Of a stretch of DNA of 64,000 bases, positions 25,280 through 34,036 are shown piece after piece. This DNA is from JBCBJX01 sp038522735 (GTDB taxonomy: Bacteria; Pseudomonadota; Alphaproteobacteria; Caulobacterales; Parvularculaceae): the NCBI GenBank assembly GCA_038522735.1, contig JBCBJX010000004.1, positions 1-64,000 on the forward strand, read 5' to 3'. The notes under the pieces are model-generated. The model worked only from the letters and a program-made list of their open reading frames with translations, did not search any database and was not told where the DNA came from. Every line of letters begins with the position of its first letter. Position 1 is the first letter of the stretch. A program made the translations under genes and the position numbers.

Positions 25280-26145
25280 GCCGCGCGCCGCCGGCCGAAG
25301 AGCGCTGCGCCGAGGGCGGCGAGGACGACCATCGTCAGCCCCGTCTCGACGACGTGCAGCATGCGGATCTCCGCCGGCATCAGAGCGTTCGGCATGAACA
25401 GCTGCAGCACCGAGAACGCAATGAAGAGCGCTGTCGCGACGACGGCCGCACCCCGCGTCGAGCGCCGGGTCGTACGGAAGATGAGTTCGGCGATCCCGGC
25501 CCAGACCAATCCGCGGACGAACTGGACGAGGAAGATCTCCGGGCTGTCGCCGGCGAGGCCCGCCATGTGCTGGAGGAACGGCTCCAGCTTCGCGCCGTCA
25601 TAATAGGCCCGCGCCTCCGGCCGCACCCAGACGATCCAGTAGCCGAGCACGAAATAGGCCGCCATGTGACCGAGAGAGAAGATCGACCATCGCACCGCGC
25701 GGCCGGCGGGGCCGGGGGCGGGCGGCCGTCGCCCGGCGGCGAGCGTCGGCTCGGTTCGGAACAGAAGCCCGGCCAGTATCGCGGCGCTTACGGATGTTAT
25801 GGCGCCGAGGGCGACCACGCGGGCGAGGAACCCGGCGCCGACTTCGGGCAGATAATAGGCTGTATCGATCTGGGTGACGATTGTTCCGGCGCCGAAGGCG
25901 ACGGCGAACACCGCCGCCATGCGCGCGGTCCGGTCGAGCGGCCCGCGGGCGACGTAGGCCGTCGCGGCGAGGCCCTGGCCGAGGCAGAGGCCCGCGAGCG
26001 CGGCGAGGGCCGCGCCCGGATCCGTCGGCGGATCGCTCGCCTGCGCCCCGGCGAAGAGCGCGCCGCCCGCCGTCATGAAGACGGCCGCCTGCAGGGCGGC
26101 GAACCCGAGGACGCGCAGGGCGACGACGGCGATCTTCATCTGCAT
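25276..26145 (-). CDS. Multi-spanning membrane protein of unknown function
   Basis: 289 aa with about seven to eight hydrophobic helices (LRVLGFAALQAAVFMTAGGAL, ALAALAGLCLGQGLAA, VVALGAITSVSAAILAGLLF, GHMAAYFVLGYWIVW, MLHVVETGLTMVVLAALGAAL). A polar loop YYDGAKLEPFLQHMAGLAG is notable. No family recognised. Located 8 nt downstream of the M20 peptidase gene on the same strand, so probably cotranscribed. Confidence 0.7.
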   Translation of the reverse strand: MQMKIAVVALRVLGFAALQAAVFMTAGGALFAGAQASDPPTDPGAALAALAGLCLGQGLAATAYVARGPLDRTARMAAVFAVAFGAGTIVTQIDTAYYLPEVGAGFLARVVALGAITSVSAAILAGLLFRTEPTLAAGRRPPAPGPAGRAVRWSIFSLGHMAAYFVLGYWIVWVRPEARAYYDGAKLEPFLQHMAGLAGDSPEIFLVQFVRGLVWAGIAELIFRTTRRSTRGAAVVATALFIAFSVLQLFMPNALMPAEIRMLHVVETGLTMVVLAALGAALFGRRRAA

Positions 26146-26153
26146 TCTCTCGC

Positions 26154-27623
26154 TCAGCCGCCGGCGACGTCGGCGATCATCTCCTCATAGACCCGCGTCA
26201 TCCGGTAGAGATCGTCGACGACGATCCGCTCGTTGACGCCGTGGAGGCGCGCCGTGTCGCCCGGGCGGTAGATCATCGGCAGATAGCGATAGCTCGCCTC
26301 CGCGACCTCCGCGTAATGCTTCGCGTCCGTGCCGCCGATGGTGAGGCCGGGCGCGAACACGACGTCCCCGCCATAGACCGCCCGGGTCGCGTCCATGATG
26401 GCGCGATAGCCGTCCGTATCCGTTGAAGAGACCGGGCTCGGCTCCGTCGCTTCGTCGAGCCAGATCGAGATCTCGATATCCTCCCCGACGATCTTCTGCG
26501 TGCGGGCGATCACGCCGTCGACGCTGTCGCGCGGATGAATGCGGAAGTTCACCACCGCCGAGGCCGTCTGCGGCAGGACGTTGTCCTTCGTTCCCGCCCG
26601 GAGCATGGTCGGGGCCGTCGTCGTGCGCATCATCGCGGCCACCGGCGGCTCCTTGCCGAGGCTTGCTTTAACGAGCGGGCCGGCGAGCCAGAGATTGGCG
26701 ATCGCGGCGCGCTGGCCGAGGGGCATGTAAGGCGCGAGCGCCTTGAACATGTCCTCCGCTGGGCCCTTGAGCTTCATCGGATAAGGATCGTCCGAGAGCG
26801 CCGCGAGGGCGCGGGCGAGGCTGGCGACGGCGAGATCGTCGGTCGGCGCGGAGGAGTGCCCCGGCGCGCCCGTCGCGGTCAGCTGCAGGGAGACGTAGCC
26901 TTTCTCCGCCACCGACACGATCGCGGCGGGGCGCTCCTTGTCGGCGAGATAGCCCGTCACCATCGCGGAGCCTTCATCGAGCGCCCAGGCGAGACGCACG
27001 CCCCGGTCCTTCAGAAGCGCCGCGATCGCGCCGGCCCCGTCGTCGCCGCCGATCTCCTCATCGTGGCCGAAAGCGAAATAGACGTCGCGGGACGGGCTGA
27101 AGCCGTCGGCGGCGAGCGCGTCGGCCGCCTCCATCAGCGCGATGAGGGACGCCTTGTCGTCGAGCGCGCCGCGTCCCCAGACGGCGCCGTCGGCGATCGC
27201 GCCGGACCAGGGCTCCTGCTCCCAGGCGCCCTCGCCGCCCGTCGGCACGGGAACGACGTCCATATGGGCCATGAAGAGGACGGGCGCGCCGTCGCCCGAT
27301 CCAGGCCAGCGATAGAGGAGGGAGTGCTCGTTCACCGTCTCGCGCTCCATCGCCGCGTGGGCGGCGGGGTAGCGCGTCTCCAGGAACGCATGAAACGCGG
27401 CGTAAGCGGCCGAATCATAGCCGCGCAGATCGCCGAAGGAGATGGTCTGGATGCGGATCGCCTCGCCGAGATGTTCCGCGATCTCCCGCGCGCGCGCCTC
27501 GTCGACGTCTTCCGTCGCGCCGCCCGCCCCCGCCTCGCCGCCGCCGATCGCGGCCGTTCGAACCGCAAGGATCGCGACGAGACCGATTACGACCGCGCCA
27601 AGTCCGATAGCGATGTTTTTCAT
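26154..27623 (-). CDS. M20 family metallopeptidase (CPS1-like), membrane-anchored
   Basis: 489 aa. N-terminal hydrophobic anchor (IGLGAVVIGLVAILAV). Zinc-site motifs of M20 are seen: PVLFMAHMDVVPVP (His, Asp), WGRGALDDKASLIALMEA (bridging Asp), FAFGHDEEIGGDDGAG (catalytic Glu pair) and the late His in IGGTDAKHYAE. The length and long lid domain resemble carboxypeptidase S / PM20D1-type enzymes, which hydrolyse peptides or N-acyl amino acids. Likely acts in the periplasm. Substrate not determined. Confidence 0.88.
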   Translation of the reverse strand: MKNIAIGLGAVVIGLVAILAVRTAAIGGGEAGAGGATEDVDEARAREIAEHLGEAIRIQTISFGDLRGYDSAAYAAFHAFLETRYPAAHAAMERETVNEHSLLYRWPGSGDGAPVLFMAHMDVVPVPTGGEGAWEQEPWSGAIADGAVWGRGALDDKASLIALMEAADALAADGFSPSRDVYFAFGHDEEIGGDDGAGAIAALLKDRGVRLAWALDEGSAMVTGYLADKERPAAIVSVAEKGYVSLQLTATGAPGHSSAPTDDLAVASLARALAALSDDPYPMKLKGPAEDMFKALAPYMPLGQRAAIANLWLAGPLVKASLGKEPPVAAMMRTTTAPTMLRAGTKDNVLPQTASAVVNFRIHPRDSVDGVIARTQKIVGEDIEISIWLDEATEPSPVSSTDTDGYRAIMDATRAVYGGDVVFAPGLTIGGTDAKHYAEVAEASYRYLPMIYRPGDTARLHGVNERIVVDDLYRMTRVYEEMIADVAGG

Positions 27624-27711
27624 GGTCCGAGCCCTCCCGCCTGCACCTTATCGCGACAGGCGCGCGCCGCCAGCGCTTCCCTCGGAGCGTCGCGACGCCT
27701 ATCTCGCCGCC

Positions 27712-29013
27712 ATGACCGAATTCTCCCCCCGCGAAATCGTATCCGAACTCGACCGCTTCATCGTCGGCCAGGAAGGCGCCAAGCGCGCCGTCGCCATCGC
27801 CCTCAGAAATCGCTGGCGCCGCCGCCAGCTTCAGGGGCCCCTTAAAGACGAGGTGACGCCGAAGAACATCCTGATGATCGGGCCCACGGGCTGCGGCAAG
27901 ACGGAGATCGCGCGGCGTCTCGCAAAGCTCGCGAAAGCGCCGTTCCTCAAGGTCGAGGCGACCAAATTCACCGAGGTCGGCTATGTCGGCCGGGACGTCG
28001 AATCCATCGTCCGCGATCTGGTCGAGATCGCCGTCGGCCTCGTCCGCGCGGAGAAGCGCGAGGAGGTGAAGACCCGCGCCCAGGGCGCCGCGGAGGAGCG
28101 CGTGCTCGACGCCCTCGTGGGCGAAGGCGCCGGCGCCGGCACCCGCGAGAGCTTCCGGGAGAAACTCCGCGCCGGCGCCCTTGATGCGCGCGAGATCGAA
28201 ATCAACGTCCGCGAAGCCTCGGGCCTGCCGACCTTCGAGATCCCGGGCATGCCGGGCGCCCAGATGGGCATGATCAACCTCTCGGACATGCTCGGCAAAG
28301 GCTTCGGGGGCAAAACCCGCAAGAAGAAAACCACCGTTTCGGAGGCGTATGAACCGCTGATCGCCGAGGAGAGCGACAAGCTGCTCGACGATGATCAGAT
28401 CAGCGCCGAGGCTCTCGACCGGACCGAGAACGACGGGATCGTCTTCCTCGACGAGGTCGACAAAATCGCCCGCACCGCCGAGCGCGGCGGCGACGTCTCC
28501 CGAGAGGGCGTGCAGCGGGATCTCCTGCCGCTCATCGAGGGCTCGACGGTGTCGACCAAATACGGGCCCGTGAAGACCGACCACATCCTCTTCATCGCCT
28601 CCGGCGCCTTTCACCTCGCAAAGCCCTCCGATCTCCTGCCGGAACTCCAAGGGCGCCTCCCGATCCGGGTGGAGCTTTCAGCCCTCACCCGTGAGGATTT
28701 CGTGCGCATCCTCACCGAGACCGAAGCGAGCCTCGTCAAACAGTCCGAGGCGCTGATCGCGACGGAGGGCCTGACCCTGCAGTTCAAGCCGGACGGCGTC
28801 GAGGCGATCGCGGACGTCGCGGCGGACGTGAACCAGCGGGTCGAAAACATCGGCGCGCGGCGGCTGCAGACCGTGATGGAGCGGGTCCTCGACGAGGTCT
28901 CCTTCACTGCGGCCGATCGATCCGGCGAAACGATCGAGGTCGATCGTGCTTACGTGGAGACCCGGGTCGCCGACCTCGCCGCCAACGCCGACCTCTCGAA
29001 ATTCATCCTTTAA
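27712..29013 (+). CDS. hslU: HslU, ATPase subunit of HslVU protease
   Basis: 433 aa AAA+ unfoldase. Starts at ATG 27712 (MTEFSPREIVSELDRFIVGQ); a longer frame upstream has no homology. Walker A is GPTGCGKTEIARRLAK, Walker B is GIVFLDEVDKIA, and the pore loop is KFTEVGYVGRDVES. Insert domain and sensor regions are present, and the C-terminus ends LSKFIL, the tail that docks into HslV. Divergent from the M20 peptidase and separated from hslV. Confidence 0.97.
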   Translation: MTEFSPREIVSELDRFIVGQEGAKRAVAIALRNRWRRRQLQGPLKDEVTPKNILMIGPTGCGKTEIARRLAKLAKAPFLKVEATKFTEVGYVGRDVESIVRDLVEIAVGLVRAEKREEVKTRAQGAAEERVLDALVGEGAGAGTRESFREKLRAGALDAREIEINVREASGLPTFEIPGMPGAQMGMINLSDMLGKGFGGKTRKKKTTVSEAYEPLIAEESDKLLDDDQISAEALDRTENDGIVFLDEVDKIARTAERGGDVSREGVQRDLLPLIEGSTVSTKYGPVKTDHILFIASGAFHLAKPSDLLPELQGRLPIRVELSALTREDFVRILTETEASLVKQSEALIATEGLTLQFKPDGVEAIADVAADVNQRVENIGARRLQTVMERVLDEVSFTAADRSGETIEVDRAYVETRVADLAANADLSKFIL

Positions 29014-29035
29014 GCCCGCCGGGAACTCGGCGGCT
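29013..29035 (+). terminator. Possible hairpin terminator after hslU
   Basis: Inverted repeat AGC-CGCCG / CGGCG-GCT, starting at the last base of the hslU stop codon, with only a weak pyrimidine run (CTTCTT) after it. May be a weak intrinsic terminator or a stabilising 3' hairpin. Confidence 0.35.
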
Positions 29036-29091
29036 GGCGCTTCTTAAGAGTTTTGGTAAACTGCCGTCGATCGGGGAACGGGGTGTCGCTC

Positions 29092-30468
29092 ATGGCGCGT
29101 TCGACAGGCGGAAAAGCTGGCAACGACAACAACCCGATGCGCGTCGCCTATCATGGCGGCAAGCATGGGATGGGCTCCCTTGCATTCCGCGAATTCAAGC
29201 GCGTCGACGCCGCCCGGTTCGAGCCGAAGGCCCAAAAAGCCGACGAACGCCCGCAGGCGACCGCCGACCACGCCGTCGCCGCCGTCCTGACCGGCAAGGC
29301 CGACCGCGCGCTCCTCCCTTTCTTCAGCACCCATTCCGGCTACGTGCCCGAGACGGTGAACGCCCTCGCCCGCAATCCGAGCGTCGCGATCATCGGCGAG
29401 ACGACGGCGCGGGACTATTACTGCCTCGCGATCCCCGTCGAGCACATGCGCCAGCGCGACGAATCCAGCTTCACGCCGGAGAAGGCGCGCAGGGGCCTCG
29501 CTCTTAACTATGGGCGTACCTACGACGCCGACGGCGCCCTGTCGCGGCGTACGGATCTTTCGGCCCGCTACGCCGACCAGCAGCGCGAACAGGACCGGTG
29601 GACGACGCAGATCTCGGAGATTTTCGTCTCGCCGGACGCCGAGCGCGCCTGTTCGTCCGCCCTCGCCAATTACGCCGCCGAAGGCGTGAAGGTCCGCTCC
29701 CTCGGCGACAACCGCGCGACCCTGCGGGACTTTTTCGACATCGCCGCGGGCGCCCTTGATCGCGACCGCTCCGTACAGAGCAAGGTCACCCACGACGGCA
29801 GGCTAGAGGTCACCAACACGCTGAAAGGCACGGCGCGCGCGAAACCCGTTTACGGCGTGGTGCTGCCCTTCGAGGAGGCGAGCCACAATGAAGACCTCTT
29901 CATCGTGGAGCCAGAATTCGAAAAAGGCGGTAAGGACGACGAAATGCGCTTCGTCTACGTCGCGCCGCGTGATGAAACGCCGTGGCCAGACGATGTAAAA
30001 TCCTGGGCGAACGGCGAGGCGCGTCTTCTCGGCGTGATCCCGGTCGATGCTTCGGGGTGGCTCGCGACCATGGCGAGGGTCTTTGTCGGCAACGGCATGA
30101 TCGCCGGCGGCTTCCGGGACCAGTACGGCAGGGGCGGCTCGGTGCAGCGTCTGATCGTGACGGCGACGCCGTCCCGCGGCGCGAAGACTTCGCCGACGCT
30201 GGAGCGCCTCGAAAACCTTCTGCGCAAGAACAAAATGGCCTTCCAGAGCTCTACCGTGCAGCTCGGCGACCGGGCCCCGGCCCGTCTTCTGGAGTTCGAG
30301 GTCGAAAGCGACAAGCGCGGCAAATGGCGCGCCATCGTCGAACGCATGCGGACCAAAGCGTCAGGCGACGTGGTCGTCCTCGGCGGGTTCACGGGCGACG
30401 CGCCCGGCATCGAGTATCGCGGCCAGGGCCGCACGACCGGCGAGTGGCTGCGCGACAATATCGGCTGA
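29092..30468 (+). CDS. Diverged prephenate-dehydratase/ACT-like protein
   Basis: 458 aa from ATG 29092. N-terminal region resembles the periplasmic-binding-like fold of prephenate dehydratase: MRVAYHGGKHGMGSLAFREF, then ALLPFFSTHSGYVPETVNAL in place of the VPxENSxxG segment and SVAIIGET. The C-terminal part has an ACT-like frame (LERLENLLRKNK, LLEFEV, VVVLGGF). I cannot find the catalytic TRF motif, so enzyme activity is doubtful, and the middle 150 residues are an insertion. May be a non-catalytic amino-acid sensor. Not part of an aromatic operon. Confidence 0.5.
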   Translation: MARSTGGKAGNDNNPMRVAYHGGKHGMGSLAFREFKRVDAARFEPKAQKADERPQATADHAVAAVLTGKADRALLPFFSTHSGYVPETVNALARNPSVAIIGETTARDYYCLAIPVEHMRQRDESSFTPEKARRGLALNYGRTYDADGALSRRTDLSARYADQQREQDRWTTQISEIFVSPDAERACSSALANYAAEGVKVRSLGDNRATLRDFFDIAAGALDRDRSVQSKVTHDGRLEVTNTLKGTARAKPVYGVVLPFEEASHNEDLFIVEPEFEKGGKDDEMRFVYVAPRDETPWPDDVKSWANGEARLLGVIPVDASGWLATMARVFVGNGMIAGGFRDQYGRGGSVQRLIVTATPSRGAKTSPTLERLENLLRKNKMAFQSSTVQLGDRAPARLLEFEVESDKRGKWRAIVERMRTKASGDVVVLGGFTGDAPGIEYRGQGRTTGEWLRDNIG

Positions 30469-30475
30469 TCGCCGC

Positions 30476-31078
30476 TTACGCTTTCTGTTTTTTCGTCCGC
30501 CTCAGGAACGTATAGAATGCGCCGGATCCGCCATGGCGTCCGTGCGCCTCTCTGGCCCCGAGGACGATGGAAGACAGCGGCGGCGTCGCAACCCAGTCCT
30601 GAAACCGCCGACGCAGGACGCCGCGGCCGCCTGAGAGCGGGTCGGCGGTCCGCACGCCGTCCTCCGAGAAGAGGCCCTTGCCGGTGATGACGAGGACGCA
30701 GCGCTTGCCGTCGGTCGCCGCCGCGCCGAGGCGGCCGAGCAGCAGGCGGTAGGCCTCGTCCTGCGTATACCCATGCAGGTCGATCCGCCCCTCAATCGGC
30801 GCCAAACCGCGGCGGAGGCGCCGCTCCAACCCGCGATCGACGGTCCATTCATGGCGCCCGGCGGCGCCCACCGCGGCGGCTGAGCCAACGCCTTTCGACA
30901 GAAGCCTCTCCACGGAGCGCAGGGCCGCTTCGTCCCGCAGCTCCCTGTCCTCAGTGCCGGGACGGGCGGCGTCGAGCGCCGCGACGGCCGTCCGGGTTCG
31001 GTCGATCGGCTTCACCGACGCGGCGACCTTGCGCCAGAGCGCGTCGTCCTCGGGCGTCAGATGACGGCGGCCGGTCAT
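30476..31078 (-). CDS. Smr/MutS2-type domain protein
   Basis: 200 aa. C-terminal Smr domain with IDLHGYTQDEAYRLLLGRL, VLVITGKG and RHGGSGAFYTFLRR; the D-L-H-G and T-G-K-G motifs are diagnostic. Smr domains are nucleases on nicked DNA or on RNA. The N-terminal half is basic and unstructured. Downstream gene of tim44-mltA-smr, with 3 nt spacing, an order conserved in Alphaproteobacteria. Confidence 0.9.
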   Translation of the reverse strand: MTGRRHLTPEDDALWRKVAASVKPIDRTRTAVAALDAARPGTEDRELRDEAALRSVERLLSKGVGSAAAVGAAGRHEWTVDRGLERRLRRGLAPIEGRIDLHGYTQDEAYRLLLGRLGAAATDGKRCVLVITGKGLFSEDGVRTADPLSGGRGVLRRRFQDWVATPPLSSIVLGAREAHGRHGGSGAFYTFLRRTKKQKA

Positions 31079-31081
31079 CGC

Positions 31082-32332
31082 TCAGTCTGCGGACGCAAGA
31101 TCCGCCGCGAGGGCGTGCGGGAGGAGAGCGAAAAGCCGGGCCTCGGCGCGCAACTCGCCCGCGCGGTCGCCCGCCTCAGGGCCGGAGCCGAGATAAAGGT
31201 CAGCCCGCAAGGGGCCGCGAATGGCGCCGCCGACATCCTGTGCGATGTAGAGGTCGGAAAGATCAGCGTCCTCGCCGTCGACGGCCACGAACACCGGCGC
31301 GCCGAGGGGCAGGTGGGTCCGGTCGAGGGCGAGGGACCGCCGCGGGGCGAGCTGCACCCCCTGGGCGCCGAGGGGTCCGCCCTCGGGGTCGCCCAGATCG
31401 TCGAGCTCCCGGAAAAACACCCATGACGCGTTCTCGTTCATCACATCGTCCGCTAGCGCCGGATTGCCCTCAAGCCACGTGCGGATCGTCTGCATGCTCG
31501 TTTCTTCAAGCGTCAGCGCCTTTCGATCGACCAGCACCCTGCCGACGGCCGTGTAGGCCTTGCCGTTCTTGCCGGCGTAGCCGATGCGGCGCTCCGAGCC
31601 GTCCTCGAAGACGAGGCGGCCGGACCCCTGGATCTGCAGGAAGAGGAGATCGACGGGCCGCATCCAGGCGAGGGGCTCCGCGCCCGCGAGGCCCTCGGCG
31701 AGGATGGCTTCGCGTTCCGGGATCGGGCGGAGGCGACCCTCTTCCAGGACGCCCGCGATGCTCCGGCCTCTGAGACTGCCGGCGAACTCGCCGAGATCGA
31801 CGCTCATATAGCCGTCGGGAAGGTCGAGAACCGGGTGGGAAAACTCCGCCGTCCGCGTCGGCGAGCCGTCATAGACGGGTTCGAAATAGCCTGTGATCAG
31901 CGCCCGGTCGTTGACGACATGGCGCTCGCCGAAGAGACGGTCCTCGCGCTCGATCCGGCTGACGGCGACCGGCGTGAAGTGAGCGCGGAAAAAGGCGCGA
32001 GCGGCCGCCTCCCGCCCGCCGTCCTGAAGGATCAGCTTGACGTCCGCACACGGCGCCGACCACGCCTCCTCCTCGGCGAGCCGACCGTTCCCGGCGGCGC
32101 ACGAGAGCGCGAAAGGCGCGAGCGCCGGGGCGACCTCGCTCGCCGCCCAGCCGGGCAGCGCCTCGAAAGAGATCGGCTGGTATTGCGCGCCGACGGCCGG
32201 CGCCGGCCGCGTTGCGGAATATCGGTAGATGGCGAATGCGCCGACCGCGACGATCAGAAGCGCGATCATGGGGCCGGTCGGCCGCCCCTTGCGCCGGATG
32301 CGGGTGCGGGGCGTGCGCAACTCGACGGTCAC
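31082..32332 (-). CDS. mltA: Membrane-bound lytic murein transglycosylase A
   Basis: 416 aa. An N-terminal membrane helix (PMIALLIVAVGAFAIY) replaces the lipoprotein signal of E. coli MltA. MltA core: SLRGRSIAG region, LLFLQIQGSGRLVFEDGS and a C-terminal 3D domain LYIAQDVGGAIRGPLRADLY, which contains the catalytic Asp. Cleaves the MurNAc-GlcNAc bond to give 1,6-anhydro products, the substrates an AmpG-type permease imports (one lies at 13468-15153). Confidence 0.93.
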   Translation of the reverse strand: MTVELRTPRTRIRRKGRPTGPMIALLIVAVGAFAIYRYSATRPAPAVGAQYQPISFEALPGWAASEVAPALAPFALSCAAGNGRLAEEEAWSAPCADVKLILQDGGREAAARAFFRAHFTPVAVSRIEREDRLFGERHVVNDRALITGYFEPVYDGSPTRTAEFSHPVLDLPDGYMSVDLGEFAGSLRGRSIAGVLEEGRLRPIPEREAILAEGLAGAEPLAWMRPVDLLFLQIQGSGRLVFEDGSERRIGYAGKNGKAYTAVGRVLVDRKALTLEETSMQTIRTWLEGNPALADDVMNENASWVFFRELDDLGDPEGGPLGAQGVQLAPRRSLALDRTHLPLGAPVFVAVDGEDADLSDLYIAQDVGGAIRGPLRADLYLGSGPEAGDRAGELRAEARLFALLPHALAADLASAD

Positions 32333-32340
32333 GCCGCGCC

Positions 32341-32970
32341 TCAGCCCGCCCCGGTCGCGACGAGGGTCCAGTTGGGATCGCGGGATTTCGCGTCGCGCTC
32401 GAAGGTCCAGCGGTCCTTCACGAGATCAACCCGGGAGGGGTCGCCGGCGACAACTTCGCCCGCCGCGTTGCGCGTCACCCGCGTCTGATCGGATCGGAAG
32501 GCGACGGCGATGCGCACGGCGCCGTCTTTGACGCCGCCCTGGTCGATCTTCGCGTCTTCAAGGCCGATGATCTGCACCTCGGCGGTTTCGCCCCGTTCGG
32601 CGCGCTGGGCAATGTAGGCCTCGAACGCCTCCAGCACTTTCGGCGCGATGAACTGGCGGACCGGCGAAAGGTCGCCGCGGGCGGTCGCCGTCACGATCAT
32701 CTCATAAGCGCCGCGGGCGCCGGCGAGGAAGGTCTCAGGATCGAAATCGGGGTCGGCTGCGAGGACCGCATCGCTGCCCGGAAAAGACGGCGCGGGAGCG
32801 GACGGCGGAGCGTCTTCGGGCCGACGCTCTTCCGCAGCTTCGGCGCGTCCGCCCTCGATGGTCTTGAGATCAGGACGCCGCTCATGACCCGTCCGCGTCC
32901 CCAGAACGGAGACGAGACGGAACATGAAAAATGCGGCCACAAGGGCGAAGATGATCGTGATCGGATCCAT
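32341..32970 (-). CDS. Tim44/TimA family inner-membrane adaptor
   Basis: 209 aa. An N-terminal membrane helix (ITIIFALVAAFFMFRLVSVLG), a charged linker and a C-terminal Tim44-like domain (LAGARGAYEMIVTATARGDL, VLEAFEAYIAQRAERGE, VQIIGLEDAKI). The bacterial Tim44 homologue TimA is thought to assist protein translocation or assembly. First gene of the tim44-mltA-smr run and divergent from fxsA-secB, a conserved arrangement. Confidence 0.9.
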   Translation of the reverse strand: MDPITIIFALVAAFFMFRLVSVLGTRTGHERRPDLKTIEGGRAEAAEERRPEDAPPSAPAPSFPGSDAVLAADPDFDPETFLAGARGAYEMIVTATARGDLSPVRQFIAPKVLEAFEAYIAQRAERGETAEVQIIGLEDAKIDQGGVKDGAVRIAVAFRSDQTRVTRNAAGEVVAGDPSRVDLVKDRWTFERDAKSRDPNWTLVATGAG

Positions 32971-33074
32971 GAGCCTCTTCGGCGTTGGTCCCGCGGACTT
33001 AAACAGGACGAAGCCGGGTATATATGGTCAATGCGCTGCTTTGCACCCGCGGCGCGTCACTGAGGAGCAACGCT

Positions 33075-33473
33075 TTGCTCGTCCTCTTCGCCCTTCTTAT
33101 CGCAACGCCCCTTATCGAACTGTTTCTCTTGATAAAAGCAGGCGGCGCTTTCGGCGCATGGCCGGTCGTCGGACTTTGTATCGCGACGGCGGCTGTCGGG
33201 GCGGCCCTCCTGCGCCTGCAGAGCGCCAGCGCGCTTGCGGACCTCCAGCGCGATCTGAACGAGGGTCGCACGCCGGTCGAGCCCGTCGTCCATGGTGCAA
33301 TCCTTCTCGCCGCAGCGCCGATGCTGCTGACGCCCGGTTTCGTCACCGACGCCCTCGGCTTTATTCTGCTGATCCCGCCGATCCGGCTCCTTATCGGCCG
33401 GCATGTCCTGCGCTGGGTCCGCTCGCGGATGGAGAAGGGCGACCTTAAAGTCATCCGCATCGAGCGGTATTGA
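33075..33473 (+). CDS. fxsA: FxsA family membrane protein
   Basis: 132 aa. I choose TTG at 33075 because AGGAG lies 7 nt upstream and the protein then starts MLVLFALLIATPLIELFLLI, as FxsA proteins do; the ATG at 33024 would add 17 polar residues without a ribosome site. Contains GAFGAWPVVGLC, two to three further helices, and LTPGFVTDALGFILLIPPIR, the family's most conserved block. Role unclear (phage-exclusion suppressor in E. coli). Precedes secB. Confidence 0.88.
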   Translation: MLVLFALLIATPLIELFLLIKAGGAFGAWPVVGLCIATAAVGAALLRLQSASALADLQRDLNEGRTPVEPVVHGAILLAAAPMLLTPGFVTDALGFILLIPPIRLLIGRHVLRWVRSRMEKGDLKVIRIERY

Positions 33474-33544
33474 GGGGCTTGCTTGTTCCCCGGCGAGGCG
33501 CGTGCTAGCCCGCGCGCTCCGCTAACAATTCAGGCTTCTTCTCC

Positions 33545-34036
33545 ATGTCCGAAACGCCGACGCCGCCCGACGGCGCGCCCGAACCGAACCAGTCCGGCCC
33601 AGCCGCGCTCCGCGTCGCAACCCAGTATCTGAAGGACTTTTCCTTCGAAAACCCTCAGGCGCCGCAGAGTTTCCAGCATCTCGGCCAGCAGGGCGACATG
33701 GACGTCCAGATCTCGATCAACCCGCGCCATCTGGGCGGGAACCAGTATGAGGTCGAGCTCTCGATCCGGGTGACCGCCCGGCGCGAGGATGCGGCGATCT
33801 ACGTCGCGGAAATTCTTTACGCGGGCGTTTTCGAGCTCCAGAACATTCCGTCGGACCAGGTTGAGCCGGTGTTGCTTATCGAGTGTCCGCGGGCGCTTTT
33901 TCCTTTCGCGCGGCGGATCATCGCCGACAGCGTACGGGACGGCGGCTACCAGCAGCTTTATCTCGACCCGATCGACTTCGTCGCGCTGTATCACCAGCGT
34001 ACGAACCAGGCGGCGCAGCCCGCCGGCAACGCCTAA
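33545..34036 (+). CDS. secB: Protein-export chaperone SecB
   Basis: 163 aa. Tetrameric cytosolic chaperone that holds preproteins unfolded for SecA. Motifs are QYLKDFSFENPQAPQSF, the SecB hallmark, VELSIRVTAR, and ECPRALFPFARRIIADSVRDGG. Interlocked stop with dnaQ (CTAA shared). Confidence 0.97.
   Translation: MSETPTPPDGAPEPNQSGPAALRVATQYLKDFSFENPQAPQSFQHLGQQGDMDVQISINPRHLGGNQYEVELSIRVTARREDAAIYVAEILYAGVFELQNIPSDQVEPVLLIECPRALFPFARRIIADSVRDGGYQQLYLDPIDFVALYHQRTNQAAQPAGNA

Noticed and set aside
29041..29060. TTAAGAGTTTTGGTAA before the PDT-like gene as a CtrA box
   Set aside because: The second half is GTAA, not TTAA, so it fails the TTAA-N7-TTAA rule.
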